NCBI GenBank assembly: GCA_045658005.1
Contig: JAZOUD010000079.1
Coordinates: forward strand, 14,104 to 78,103
DNA length: 64,000 nt
Direction: 5' to 3'
Origin: UBA2862 sp045658005
Lineage (GTDB): Bacteria; Bacillota; Clostridia; Christensenellales; Aristaeellaceae
The notes beneath the pieces were generated by a model. The model worked only from the letters and a program-made list of their open reading frames with translations. It had not been told where the DNA came from and searched no databases. Of the stretch, positions 17,595-26,285 are shown piece after piece. The position numbers were made by a program, and so were the translations under genes. Every line of letters starts with the position of its first letter. The first letter of the stretch is position 1.

Positions 17595-18206
17595 TTAATC
17601 GAACAGCTCGGCGTACAGCTGCAGCACCGTATCCTCGCTCAGGTTGACGAAGGGCCGGGAAATCCAGTACTTCTGGCACTTTTCCTTCACTTCCACCCAG
17701 ATGACCTTGCGGTTATCGGCGGCGAAGCGACCGGTCAGCTTCAGGCACTTGCCCTTCTCGACGACGCCCTGGCTCTTCAGATGCAGGCTGGGGGTCTTGC
17801 GCAGGTTGGTGTGGCCGGTGACCTTGACGGTTCCATGCAGGGCCTTCTTGTCGGTCAGGATCTTGCCGGCCTTGAAGGACATTCCCTTGCCGCCCTTGGC
17901 CCAGACGACCAGGATGATGTCGGTGTCAGCGACCTTCAGGTCGCAGGCCTTGAACCACTTCTCGATGTTGGATACCCGGTTCACGCGCAGCTTCACATAG
18001 TCGCCCTTCACGCAGCGCACCTCGGCGATGGAGCCCTTCAGCACGACGTTGTTGGTCTTCTTGCTCGACTTGGCAGCGTTGTAGGCGGCGGAATCGCGCT
18101 TGAATTCCACATACTGACCCTTCTCAAAATCACAGGCGGCCAATGCGGTGCCCGCCAGCGCCAGTACTACAGACAATACCAGCAGCATGGAAATCAGTTT
18201 CTTCAT
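17595..18206 (-). CDS. Secreted SH3-like repeat protein
   Basis: The start is the ATG at 18206, seven bases after GAGGAGGG; the frame is open further upstream without a site. The 203-residue protein has a clear signal peptide ending ALAACDF (about residue 23). The rest is beta-rich: a region with KGSIAEVRCVKGDYVKLRV (about 58-75) and a second with VKVTGHTNLRKTPSLHLKSQGVV (about 130-150), which look like bacterial SH3 modules. The mature protein is very Lys-rich. Such proteins bind cell-wall or matrix components outside the membrane, but no catalytic domain is attached here. Its own strong promoter lies at 18351-18379. Confidence 0.75.
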   Translation of the reverse strand: MKKLISMLLVLSVVLALAGTALAACDFEKGQYVEFKRDSAAYNAAKSSKKTNNVVLKGSIAEVRCVKGDYVKLRVNRVSNIEKWFKACDLKVADTDIILVVWAKGGKGMSFKAGKILTDKKALHGTVKVTGHTNLRKTPSLHLKSQGVVEKGKCLKLTGRFAADNRKVIWVEVKEKCQKYWISRPFVNLSEDTVLQLYAELFD

Positions 18207-18350
18207 TGGATGTCCCTCCTCGTAAAAATACTCTTCTGAGTTGTTGAACCCGGATGCACGGCCGGGAACGCGCATATCCGCTGTCTGCGCGACGGCCCTG
18301 CGCGAACTGACGCGAATGAGGCAAAAACCCATCACGTTTGTTACAAAATC

Positions 18351-18379
18351 ATTGTATCACTTTTTCTGATTTGTGTCAA
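18351..18379 (-). promoter_or_regulatory. Strong promoter of the SH3-like gene
   Basis: On the minus strand TTGACA (18379-18374) and TACAAT (18356-18351) are 17 bp apart. The surrounding divergent gap 18207-18556 also carries a TATACT at 18460-18465 that could be the -10 of the esterase gene, though its -35 is poor. Nothing else is evident there. Confidence 0.72.
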
Positions 18380-18556
18380 CTATAAATATTTATGCAATCT
18401 TGGCCGCGGAATTCTCTGGAGAATCACACGCGCTTTAACTTGGTTTAAGGATCCCCTGCTATACTCTCGTCACAGCAGGCGAGAGCGCCTGAAATACAGA
18501 CGGGGTATCGTGCGGCGCAAGCGTAAGTCCGGATACTTCCGAGGAGGTAAAGGAAA

Positions 18557-19567
18557 ATGAAGCGTTTGTTTTGCATGGTGCTTGTGGTCGCGATGATGGC
18601 GATGGGTATGGCGGCGCTGGCCGAGGGCGAAGGGCCGCGGGGCGGCTTCGGCGGCGGACCCAACGGCGAGCGCGGTGCGGGCGGCCCCAACGGCGGCGGC
18701 CGCATGGGCGGCGGACAGGCGGACAAGTCCTCTGACGCCCAGCTTCAGGCGATGATCGCCGAGGTCGCGCCGAAGTTCCAGCTGCTGGCCTATGAGGACG
18801 CAGAAACCGGCACGACGCTGCAATACCAGCTGTATGTCCCGGAGAACTATGACGAGGCCCAGAGCTATCCGCTGATCCAGTTCATCCCGGATGCCAGTGT
18901 GGTGGGCAGGGACGCCGACTATGTGCTGACCCAGGGCTGGGGCGGCCTGATCTGGGCCACGGAGGAGGAGCAGGCCAAGCACCCTGCCTTCGTGGTGGTT
19001 CCGGTGTTCACCGAGACCGTGGTGGATGACGACTTCAACCACTCCGATCAGATCGAGGTGGCCGTGCGGCTGATCCAGTCGCTGGCGGAGGCATACAGCA
19101 TCGACACCAACCGGCTTTACACCACGGGCCAGTCCATGGGCGGCATGACCTCGTTCTACCTCAATGCCACCTATCCCGACCTGTTCGCGGCCTCTCTGTT
19201 CGTGGGCAGCCAGTGGGACAACAGCATACTGAATGTGCTGGAGGACGACAGCTTCTTCTATGTCGTCGCGGCGGGCGACCCGAAGGCCTCCGCCGGGCAG
19301 GCCGGGTTGATCGAGGTCTTTGAAGCCGACGGCGCGGCCTACAGCCACAGCGAGTGGAGCGCCCAGTATGACGCCGACACCCAGAACGCCGCAGTCGCCA
19401 ATATGCTGGCCGAGGGCAACAGCGCCAACTTCGTCACGTTTACGCTGGGCTCCACCACCACGGACGGCAGCACGGGCAACACCGGCGCGGGGGAGCACAT
19501 GACCTCCTTCGACTACGCCTACAAGCTGGAGGCCGTGCGGGACTGGCTGTTTGAACAGTCGAAGTGA
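18557..19567 (+). CDS. Secreted alpha/beta-hydrolase esterase (PHB-depolymerase/feruloyl-esterase-like)
   Basis: This 336-residue exported enzyme has a signal peptide (cleavage near AALAEGEG), a Gly/Asn-rich linker (about 24-55) and an alpha/beta-hydrolase domain. The nucleophile elbow is GQSMGG with Ser near 193, and the late GEHMTSFDYAYK block holds the likely catalytic His. The LQYQLYVPENYDEAQSYPLIQF start is typical of peptidase-like and feruloyl-esterase or PHB-depolymerase-like hydrolases used on plant polymers. No carbohydrate-binding module is present. The Gly-rich linker is oddly placed directly after the signal peptide. It ends in a good terminator at 19601 and is monocistronic. Confidence 0.8.
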   Translation: MKRLFCMVLVVAMMAMGMAALAEGEGPRGGFGGGPNGERGAGGPNGGGRMGGGQADKSSDAQLQAMIAEVAPKFQLLAYEDAETGTTLQYQLYVPENYDEAQSYPLIQFIPDASVVGRDADYVLTQGWGGLIWATEEEQAKHPAFVVVPVFTETVVDDDFNHSDQIEVAVRLIQSLAEAYSIDTNRLYTTGQSMGGMTSFYLNATYPDLFAASLFVGSQWDNSILNVLEDDSFFYVVAAGDPKASAGQAGLIEVFEADGAAYSHSEWSAQYDADTQNAAVANMLAEGNSANFVTFTLGSTTTDGSTGNTGAGEHMTSFDYAYKLEAVRDWLFEQSK

Positions 19568-19600
19568 GCACTTGAACAGGAACCTGGTATAATCGTTTAT

Positions 19601-19632
19601 CCCCCTGAATTTTGGATTCAGGGGGCTTTTTA
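19601..19632 (+). terminator. Rho-independent terminator after the esterase gene
   Basis: CCCCCTGAAT, a short TTTGG loop, ATTCAGGGGG and then CTTTTTT: a classic hairpin with T-run, 35 bp after the stop codon. Confidence 0.88.
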
Positions 19633-19692
19633 ACATAAATAACATAATATAATGCTACAATGCATCGTAACAGCTTTTCATGGGAGGTATGC

Positions 19693-22035
19693 ATGATGAA
19701 GAACCTGAAGCGCGGAATATCGATTCTCCTGGCCGTCCTGCTGGCGCTCACCGCCGTCAACGGCTTCGCCTTCGCGGAGGCGTCGGAGTCGCCGTTTTCC
19801 CTGTGGAACGCGGAGGCTGCGTCGCTGAAGGCGCTGATCGACTATGTGGAGGCGGTGACGGACGAGGCCTCGCCGGATTACATCCCGCCAGAGAGCCGCA
19901 TTGCCACCTTCGACATGGACGGCACGCTGGTGGGCGAGCTGTTCCCGACCTACCTTGAGGTGGTGCTGCTTGTGGAGCGCATCCTTCGGGACCCGAGCTA
20001 TCAGCCGGACGCAGAGATGCTGGAATTCGGGCGCATGTCCCGGGACCACGCGCCGGACAAGTCCTTCCCGGCTGATTACGATTACGAATTCTCCTACCAC
20101 CAGGCCAGGGCCTTCGCCGGCATGACGCTGGACGAGTATGCCGACTTCGTCAAGGGCGTCCTGGCCCACGAGGCAGACGGCTTTGAGGGCATGACCTACG
20201 CCGAGGCTTACTACCGGCCCATGGCTCAGGTGGTGGCGTACCTCCGGGACAACGACTTCAAGTGCTACGTGGTCACGGGCAGCGACCGCTTCATCTACCG
20301 CGCCTTCGCCGAGGACATACTGGGCATTCCCCCAGAGAACATCATCGGCTCCGATACCGCGCTGGAGGCGAGGGACCAGGGCGACACGGACGGCATACTG
20401 TATGAGTTCACCGACAAGGACACCCTTGTGCGCACGGACAGGCTGATCATCAAGGATCTGAAGACCAACAAGGTGGTGCAGATCGCCCAGGAGATCGGCA
20501 GGCAGCCGGTGCTCTCCTTTGGAAACAGCTCCGGCGACGCCAGCATGCACAACTACGCCCTGCACAACAACCGCTACAGGAGCGCCGTCTTCCAGCTGAT
20601 TGCCGACGACGACGTCCGGGAATACGGCAATTCCCAGAAGGGCCCGTCGCTGCGCGAGAAGTGGGAAGGCATGGGCTACAACGTGATCTCCATGCGGGAC
20701 GACTGGAAGACCATCTACGGCGAGAACGTCAAAAAGACCGGCAGCTACCACTGGCTGGAGGACTACGCGGACGATTCTGTGGCCGCCGACGCAGGCGACG
20801 GCGCGGAATATACCCTTGACAGGATGGTGATGCTGAGCCGCCACAACATCCGCTCGCCGCTGTCCGGCAGCGGTTCGCTGCTGGGCGACATTACGCCCCA
20901 CGAGTGGTTCCAGTGGACCAGCAACCCCAGCGAGCTGAGCCTGCGCGGCGCGATGCTGGAGACCCGCATGGGCCAGTATATCCGGCTGTGGCTGGAAAAG
21001 GAGGGCCTGTTCCCCGAGAATTATCATCCGGAGGAAGGCGCGGTGCGGTTCTATGCCAATGCCAAGCAGCGCACCCAGGCCACTGCCCGCTACTTCTCTG
21101 CGGGCCTGCTGCCGGTGGCGGTGACGCCGGTGGAGATGCACGCGGAGTACGACACCATGGACCCGACCTTCAATCCCGCGCTGACCTTCATCTCCGAGGC
21201 CTACACGAAGGCGGTGCAGGATCAGATCGCCGAGAAGGGCGGCGTGGCCGGCATGAAGGGCATCCACGCGGGCCTGCTGGACGCCATCGGGCTGCTGATG
21301 GACGTGACCGACATGGAACAGAGCGAAGCCTATAAGGCGGGCACCTATGGCAACCTCCTGGAGGACGATTCCACCGTCATACTGGAGCAGGGCAAGGAGG
21401 CCGGCATGACCGGCCCCATCAAGACCGCCACCTCCGTGGCGGACGCGCTGACCTTCCAGTTCTACGAGATGGCGGACGACAGGGCGGCGGCCTTCGGCCA
21501 CGACCTGACCGTGGAGGACTGGCGCAAGCTGCATACCATCGTGGATACCTACACGGATATGCTCTTTGGCACGCCGCTGATCGCCGTCAACGCCGCCCAC
21601 CCGCTGCTTCAGGAGATCCGAAGCGAACTGACTCAGGATGGACGGGAGTTCAGCTTCCTCTGCGGCCACGATTCCAACCTGGCCAGCGTGCTTTCCGCGC
21701 TGGGTGTTGAGGCCTACCTGCTGCCCGACACCGTGGAGCAGCACACGCCCATCGGCGCGAAGCTGGCGTTCTCCCGCTGGGTGGACGGCAGCGGCGATGC
21801 CTGTTGGAAGGTGGAGCTCATCTACCAGAGCACGGACCAGCTGCGCAGCCTTGCCGAGCTGTCCCTGGACAACCCGCCGGTGCGCTACCCCCTGCGCTTT
21901 GCCGATGTGGCAGAGAACGGGGACGGCATGATCGCGGAAGCGGACCTGCTGGCGCTGCTGGACAACGCCATCGCGGCCTATGACGCGCTTGAGGCGCAGT
22001 ACGGCGAAGACGCGGCGCTGGCGCCCGCGGCATAG
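19693..22035 (+). CDS. Secreted bifunctional phosphatase: HAD domain fused to histidine acid phosphatase
   Basis: Start ATG 19693 (or 19696) follows GGGAGG; the open frame begins earlier. About 780 residues. The signal peptide ends near AFAEA. Residues about 60-360 form a HAD phosphatase with DMDGTLVGE (Asp 74 and 76), a VVTGS motif II and a GNSSGDASMH motif IV. Residues about 370-760 form a histidine acid phosphatase with RHNIRSP near 382 and the partner GHD near 658, as in the AppA-like glucose-1-phosphatase/phytase clan. Both active sites look intact, so the extracellular enzyme may carry out two dephosphorylations on phytate-like or sugar-phosphate substrates. The substrate assignment is inference. 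It is flanked by terminators on both sides, so it forms a single-gene unit. Confidence 0.85.
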   Translation: MMKNLKRGISILLAVLLALTAVNGFAFAEASESPFSLWNAEAASLKALIDYVEAVTDEASPDYIPPESRIATFDMDGTLVGELFPTYLEVVLLVERILRDPSYQPDAEMLEFGRMSRDHAPDKSFPADYDYEFSYHQARAFAGMTLDEYADFVKGVLAHEADGFEGMTYAEAYYRPMAQVVAYLRDNDFKCYVVTGSDRFIYRAFAEDILGIPPENIIGSDTALEARDQGDTDGILYEFTDKDTLVRTDRLIIKDLKTNKVVQIAQEIGRQPVLSFGNSSGDASMHNYALHNNRYRSAVFQLIADDDVREYGNSQKGPSLREKWEGMGYNVISMRDDWKTIYGENVKKTGSYHWLEDYADDSVAADAGDGAEYTLDRMVMLSRHNIRSPLSGSGSLLGDITPHEWFQWTSNPSELSLRGAMLETRMGQYIRLWLEKEGLFPENYHPEEGAVRFYANAKQRTQATARYFSAGLLPVAVTPVEMHAEYDTMDPTFNPALTFISEAYTKAVQDQIAEKGGVAGMKGIHAGLLDAIGLLMDVTDMEQSEAYKAGTYGNLLEDDSTVILEQGKEAGMTGPIKTATSVADALTFQFYEMADDRAAAFGHDLTVEDWRKLHTIVDTYTDMLFGTPLIAVNAAHPLLQEIRSELTQDGREFSFLCGHDSNLASVLSALGVEAYLLPDTVEQHTPIGAKLAFSRWVDGSGDACWKVELIYQSTDQLRSLAELSLDNPPVRYPLRFADVAENGDGMIAEADLLALLDNAIAAYDALEAQYGEDAALAPAA

Positions 22036-22087
22036 TCGGACGGGTGAGCGCAAAGTACCAAAATACAGCGCAGCGTTTACATATCCC

Positions 22088-22130
22088 AATCCAAACGCCA
22101 TGTCGGCATAGCCGGCATGGCGTTTGGATT
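22088..22130. terminator. Long hairpin between convergent genes
   Basis: AATCCAAACGCCATG and CATGGCGTTTGGATT form the arms around an inner CGGC/GCCG stem. It lies between the phosphatase gene (plus) and the nitroreductase remnant (minus) and probably ends both transcripts. Confidence 0.7.
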
Positions 22131-22133
22131 GGA

Positions 22134-22153
22134 TTAAGGAAATACCGCACAAT
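22134..22153 (+). repeat. Solo end of the MITE-like element
   Basis: TTAAGGAAATACCGCACAAT matches the left terminal repeat of the element at 13139-13309 (one difference, A for C) and, in complement, its right end. No second end is seen nearby, so this is a fragment. Confidence 0.5.
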
Positions 22154-22176
22154 ATGGGCCGCAGTCGCCATCGCCG

Positions 22177-22737
22177 TCAATCCGATTCATACTGCTTCAG
22201 GTATTCTCCGACAGACCTGTTCATCTCGCGGGCGAAGTCGGAGTTATACTTTCTGTTGCAGAAGGCAGCCATCCATTCGGCGTATTGCACCTCTGGCGCC
22301 CTGGCGGCGAACATCTGGCGCAGTCGCGCTTCGTCGGGCGCTGGATAGCGGTTTTCATGGACGATGAAGCGCATGTCCACCCGTTCCGGCTTTGGGCGCT
22401 GTCTCTGCTGCTCGGTCGGGTATCCGAAGACGAGCAGGGCCGCGGGGAATACGAGATCGGGCAGCCCCAGTATCTCCCGCTGGGTCTCGCAGTTTTCCAT
22501 GATATCGCCGATGTAGCAGGAGCCGACGCCGAAGGACTCGGCGGCCACGACGGCGTTCTGCGCCGCGATCAGCGCGTCGTCGACGGCCAGCAGCAGGTCG
22601 CCGGGACCGGGCTTGCGGGGGTCGCAGCCCACGTCGCAAAAGGCCCGGTACCACTTCAGACAATCGGCGCAGAAGACGAGGACGAGCTTGCCCCTCGCGA
22701 TAAAGGGCTGGTGGTCGCAGGATTCCGCCAGGCGATG
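22177..22737 (-). pseudogene. Nitroreductase-family protein, N-terminally truncated
   Basis: The last 180 or so residues of a nitroreductase are intact: a region reading DHQPFIARGKLVLVFCAD, then AAESFGVGSCYIGDI (flavin site region) and LPDLVFPAALLVFGYP. In frame, the similarity starts just after a TGA near 22735, and about 70 N-terminal residues with the start codon and the flavin phosphate-binding region are absent. The missing part is replaced by the 3' end of the GH31 gene in another frame. An internal ATG at 22632 could yield 151 residues, too short for a working enzyme. Most likely a deletion joined the two genes. Confidence 0.75.
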
Positions 22738-24749
22738 CGCTCAAATACCGGCATATAGTCGATGGGCGCGGCCACGCTTACCGTCCGTCCGCCCTCGAAG
22801 ACCTCGCCGCTGGCCGTCAGCTTCCACTGTCCGGCGGGCAGGTAGACCGCGCGCTCGAACCGGTTCAGCTCAAAGACCGGGGCCACCAGGTACCGGCTGC
22901 CGAACATGTACTGGTCTTCAATCGCCCAGCACCGCGCATCCTCCGGGAACTCGTAGAACATGGCCCTCAGCAGCGGGGAGCCGTTTGCGTGGGCCTCGGC
23001 GTAGAGGCCTCGGATGTATTCGCGCAGGGACAGGCGGATGTCGTAGTATTTGCGCAGTATGCCGTAAATCGCCTCGCCGTAGCTCCACAGCTCGTTGGGC
23101 TGGCCGGTGTGCAGGTAGCCGCCGCCCCAGTCGCGATCGTCCAGCGGGGGGATGTTGTAGGGGCCGCGGTCGCCGTGCATGCGCAGGACGGGAGAGTACA
23201 CCGCGAACTGGTACCAGCGGACCAGCAGCTGGCGGAAATCCGGGTCGTTCACGTCGTCCGTCATGAAGCCCCCTACGTCCGTCGTCCACCAGGGTATGCC
23301 CGCCAGGCCCATGTTGAGCCCGCATTGCAGCTGGTCCCGGAAGGCCTCGAAGGTGCTGGGCACGTCGCCCGACCAGATCACGTTGCCGTACTTCTGGCTG
23401 CCCGCCCAGCCGCAGCGCAGCAGGTTCACCACGTCGCCGCTGTCCTTCATGGCGTCGTAGAAGATGCGGCTGTACAGCTGGGGATACAGGTTGGAGCAGG
23501 TCAGCGCCGGACCGATGGCGTAGCGGTAGTGATCGAAGTCGTAGATGCCGTAATCCGGCTCGGAGTTGTCCAGCCAGAAGGCGTCGATGCCGAGATCCAG
23601 ATAATTCTTTTTGCAAATCTGCCAGACGTATTCCCGGGCCTCGGGGTTGAACACGTCGATCTCCACGCAGTCGCCCTGGTAGTCGTAGGTCTGGGCCGCG
23701 CCCCGCTCGGTGCGGATCAGCAGCCCGCGCTCCAGCATCTCATCGAAGTGCTCGCTTTTGCGGTCCACGCTGGGCCAGATGGAGACGATCACCTTGATCC
23801 CCATGGCATGAAGCTCGTCCACCATGGCCCTGGGGTCCGGCCAGTAGGCAGGGTCGAATTTCCAGTCGCCCTGCACCGTCCAGTGGAAGAAGTCGATCAC
23901 GATCACGTCGATTCGGATGCCCTCCTGCCGGTAGCGCCGGGCCACGGAGAGCACCTCCGCCTGGGTGCGGTACCTGAGCTTGCACTGCCACAGGCCCATC
24001 AGATCCTCCGGGAACATCCCTGCGCGGCCGGTGACGGCGGTGTAGTTTTCCAAAAGCCGCTTTGGCGCGTCCGCGACAGTGATCCAGTAATCCATCTGCC
24101 GGGTCGCCCGTGCGCTCCACTCGGTCAGGTTCCTGCCGAAGGTGACCCGGCCCACGGCGGGATTGTTCCACAGCAGGCCGTAACCGAGGCTGGAGACCAT
24201 GAAGGGCACGCTGACCTGGCTGTTGCGCTGGGCGAGCTCGAGGGTACAGCCCTTCAGGTCCAGATAGGGCTGCTGGTACTGGCCCATGCCGTAGAGCTTC
24301 TCGCCGTCGTTGGGATCGAAGCGCACGGTCAATGCGTACTCGCTGCCGCCGATGTTGCCCTTCCATTCCCGGTTCACCACCTTCAGGCAGCGGCTGCCCC
24401 GGGACAGCGTGCCCTCGTAGGCGCGGTAGTACTCGCGCAGGATCAGCCGGTCGTCCCGGTAGACGGAGATGACGCCGGCGAAGTTCACCACGGCCCGTAT
24501 GCGTCCGTTGGTGATGGAAGCGATGGGGCGGGTGTCCACGGTGCCGTCCCCGACCCAATGGGGTTCCTCCCCGATCTCGATCTTCGCTTCGATGGCCCCG
24601 ATCGGCTCGGACAGCGCCCAGTTCACACCTTCGATGGCGGGCTGCATGGTGGCGCGGAAGCGCAGGGAATCCTTCCCCCAGGGCTCGATGCGCAGCGTTT
24701 CGCCCATGCGCCGGGCGATCAGCGCGCCGCTTTCGTTCGTAAACAGCAT
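22656..24749 (-). CDS. GH31-family alpha-glycosidase (alpha-xylosidase/alpha-glucosidase type)
   Basis: The start is the ATG at 24749, seven bases after GGAGG; the open frame starts slightly earlier without a site. The 697-residue cytoplasmic enzyme has the N-terminal beta domain and a (beta/alpha)8 barrel. The catalytic nucleophile is the Asp in DAFWLDNSEPD (about 393) and the acid/base is in WSGDVPSTFEA (about 460). The C-terminal beta domains follow up to VAAPIDYMPVFER. The last 24 or so codons (after ERIA, a Ser-rich tail) are out of frame with a nitroreductase, so the natural C-terminus has been replaced. The loss is small and activity may remain. Substrate within GH31 (alpha-xyloside or alpha-glucoside) cannot be fixed. 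Confidence 0.87.
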   Translation of the reverse strand: MLFTNESGALIARRMGETLRIEPWGKDSLRFRATMQPAIEGVNWALSEPIGAIEAKIEIGEEPHWVGDGTVDTRPIASITNGRIRAVVNFAGVISVYRDDRLILREYYRAYEGTLSRGSRCLKVVNREWKGNIGGSEYALTVRFDPNDGEKLYGMGQYQQPYLDLKGCTLELAQRNSQVSVPFMVSSLGYGLLWNNPAVGRVTFGRNLTEWSARATRQMDYWITVADAPKRLLENYTAVTGRAGMFPEDLMGLWQCKLRYRTQAEVLSVARRYRQEGIRIDVIVIDFFHWTVQGDWKFDPAYWPDPRAMVDELHAMGIKVIVSIWPSVDRKSEHFDEMLERGLLIRTERGAAQTYDYQGDCVEIDVFNPEAREYVWQICKKNYLDLGIDAFWLDNSEPDYGIYDFDHYRYAIGPALTCSNLYPQLYSRIFYDAMKDSGDVVNLLRCGWAGSQKYGNVIWSGDVPSTFEAFRDQLQCGLNMGLAGIPWWTTDVGGFMTDDVNDPDFRQLLVRWYQFAVYSPVLRMHGDRGPYNIPPLDDRDWGGGYLHTGQPNELWSYGEAIYGILRKYYDIRLSLREYIRGLYAEAHANGSPLLRAMFYEFPEDARCWAIEDQYMFGSRYLVAPVFELNRFERAVYLPAGQWKLTASGEVFEGGRTVSVAAPIDYMPVFERIAWRNPATTSPLSRGASSSSSSAPIV

Positions 24750-25058
24750 GGAATGACCTCCATTTCTTATCATACGCCTATATTGTAATGTCTACAGGCT
24801 TCAAGGTCAATCGGTTTTTGTATGAATTCTGTCAATGGGGCGGCCATTGGACGCCAGTGCGTTTTTATACGGCAAACCATGATCGGTTTGACACATTCTT
24901 TTTTATATTATTCCCGAAATCACCTGTTGCAGAATGCGAGAAGAAGGGTATAATATATAATTGTGAGTAATGTAACCCCGCCCCCTGTTGATTGGACGTT
25001 GTGGCTGCGGCATTCATCCCGACAATCAGGATAGGCGCCGCTGAAAGGAGTGGTTTGC
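24750..25058 (+). promoter_or_regulatory. Divergent intergenic region with promoter for the GAF-ABC operon
   Basis: TTGCAG (24927-24932) and TATAAT (24949-24954) are 16 bp apart and about 100 bp before the GTG start at 25059. A second TTGACA at 24888-24893 lacks a well-spaced -10. No ORF, operator or known RNA element is evident in the 309-bp gap. Confidence 0.6.
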
Positions 25059-26279
25059 GTGGTTGTGGAAAAGCGCTATACCAAAGCTACCTGGACGATC
25101 ATGGAGCAGCTTTTGGAGGAGGATAACATCGAAAGCGCCCTGTCAGGAAGCCTGGAAATCCTTTTCCATACACTGAAAAGCGAAGCGGGGGCGATTTGGC
25201 TGCTGGACAAGGAAACCGACCGGCTGACCTGCGTTTTTCACATTGGCCCCGTGGACCTGTCCGATGTCACCATTGAAAACGGGCTGGGCATCGAAGGGGT
25301 AGTCACCAAGACCGGGCGATCCGTGCTGGTGACGGATAGCGGGAACGCGGCCCAATTCGACGGCTCCGTATTCGACGACAACGGCGTCGTGACCAGGACC
25401 ATGCTCTGTGTGCCGCTGAACGACCTGCATGAGGTGTTCGGCTGTATAGAGCTGGTCAACAAAACCGATGGCGGCGTCTACGACGATGTGGACCTGCAGT
25501 TCTGCGAACAAATGGCCGCCCTGGCCGCCATGACCATCGATGAGAAAGGCCTGAAGGTCAATCTGAAGGAGAATAAGGAGGTCCTCGCCGTCCTCAGGGA
25601 TGTGACGAAGGAATTCCCCTCCGGTGGCGAGGTGCTGAAGGTCCTGAAGGGGATCAACCTCGAAATCTACAAAAACGAGTTTGTCATCATACTGGGCGAG
25701 TCCGGCTGCGGCAAGACCACGATGATGAACATCGTCGGCGGCATGGATTTCCTCACGGGTGGCACGCTGATGATCGAGGGGAAGGACTTTTCCCATCCCA
25801 CAGACGCGGAGCTGACCCGGTTCAGGCGGGAATATGTGGGCTTCATCTTCCAGGCCTACAACCTGATGCCCAACCTGACAGCCCTTGAGAATGTGCAGTT
25901 TATCGCGGAGCTGGTGCAGTATCCCATGTCTCCCAGCGAAGCCATCGCCAAGGTCAAGCTGTCCGATCGGGCGGATAACTACCCTGGGCAGCTTTCCGGC
26001 GGCCAGCAGCAGCGCGTGTCCATCGCCCGCGCCATCGTCAAGAACCCGAAGCTGATCCTGGCTGACGAACCGACGGCGGCGCTGGATTATACCACCAGCA
26101 TCGAGGTGCTGTCCGTCATCGAGGATATCGTAAAGAACCAGGGCACGACGGTGATGATGGTCACCCACAACGCCGAGATCGCAAAGATGGCGGATCGGGT
26201 GGTCAAGCTGCGAAACGGCAAAATATCCAGCATCAAGAGGAATATGCATCCGCTTCACGCGGAAGAGCTGGTGTGGTAG
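25059..26279 (+). CDS. GAF domain fused to a MacB/LolD-type ABC ATPase
   Basis: The start is probably the GTG at 25059, eight bases after AAAGGAG; an earlier in-frame GTG overlaps that site. The 406-residue product has a GAF sensor domain (about 15-155, with a GVYDDVDLQFCEQMAALAA ending). An ABC ATPase (about 175-390) follows, with Walker A GESGCGKTT, signature LSGGQQQRVSIARA, Walker B LILADEPTAALD and a VTHN switch. The segment before the signature is some 15 residues shorter than usual. A GAF sensor on an ABC export ATPase is uncommon and suggests that transporter activity responds to a small ligand or redox state. The two genes downstream encode its permease, so this is the motor of an FtsX-type complex. 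Confidence 0.87.
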   Translation: MVVEKRYTKATWTIMEQLLEEDNIESALSGSLEILFHTLKSEAGAIWLLDKETDRLTCVFHIGPVDLSDVTIENGLGIEGVVTKTGRSVLVTDSGNAAQFDGSVFDDNGVVTRTMLCVPLNDLHEVFGCIELVNKTDGGVYDDVDLQFCEQMAALAAMTIDEKGLKVNLKENKEVLAVLRDVTKEFPSGGEVLKVLKGINLEIYKNEFVIILGESGCGKTTMMNIVGGMDFLTGGTLMIEGKDFSHPTDAELTRFRREYVGFIFQAYNLMPNLTALENVQFIAELVQYPMSPSEAIAKVKLSDRADNYPGQLSGGQQQRVSIARAIVKNPKLILADEPTAALDYTTSIEVLSVIEDIVKNQGTTVMMVTHNAEIAKMADRVVKLRNGKISSIKRNMHPLHAEELVW

Positions 26280-26285
26280 CGGGAC

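Noticed and set aside
19678..22152. Minus-strand 824-codon open frame opposite the double phosphatase
   Set aside because: It is a GC-bias shadow: no family-like motifs, low-complexity His/Arg/Gly/Val composition, and the plus strand has a clear signal peptide and two catalytic domains.
22989..24788. Plus-strand 599-codon open frame opposite GH31
   Set aside because: GH31 catalytic motifs are on the minus strand; the plus-strand product is a His/Ala/Val-rich shadow.
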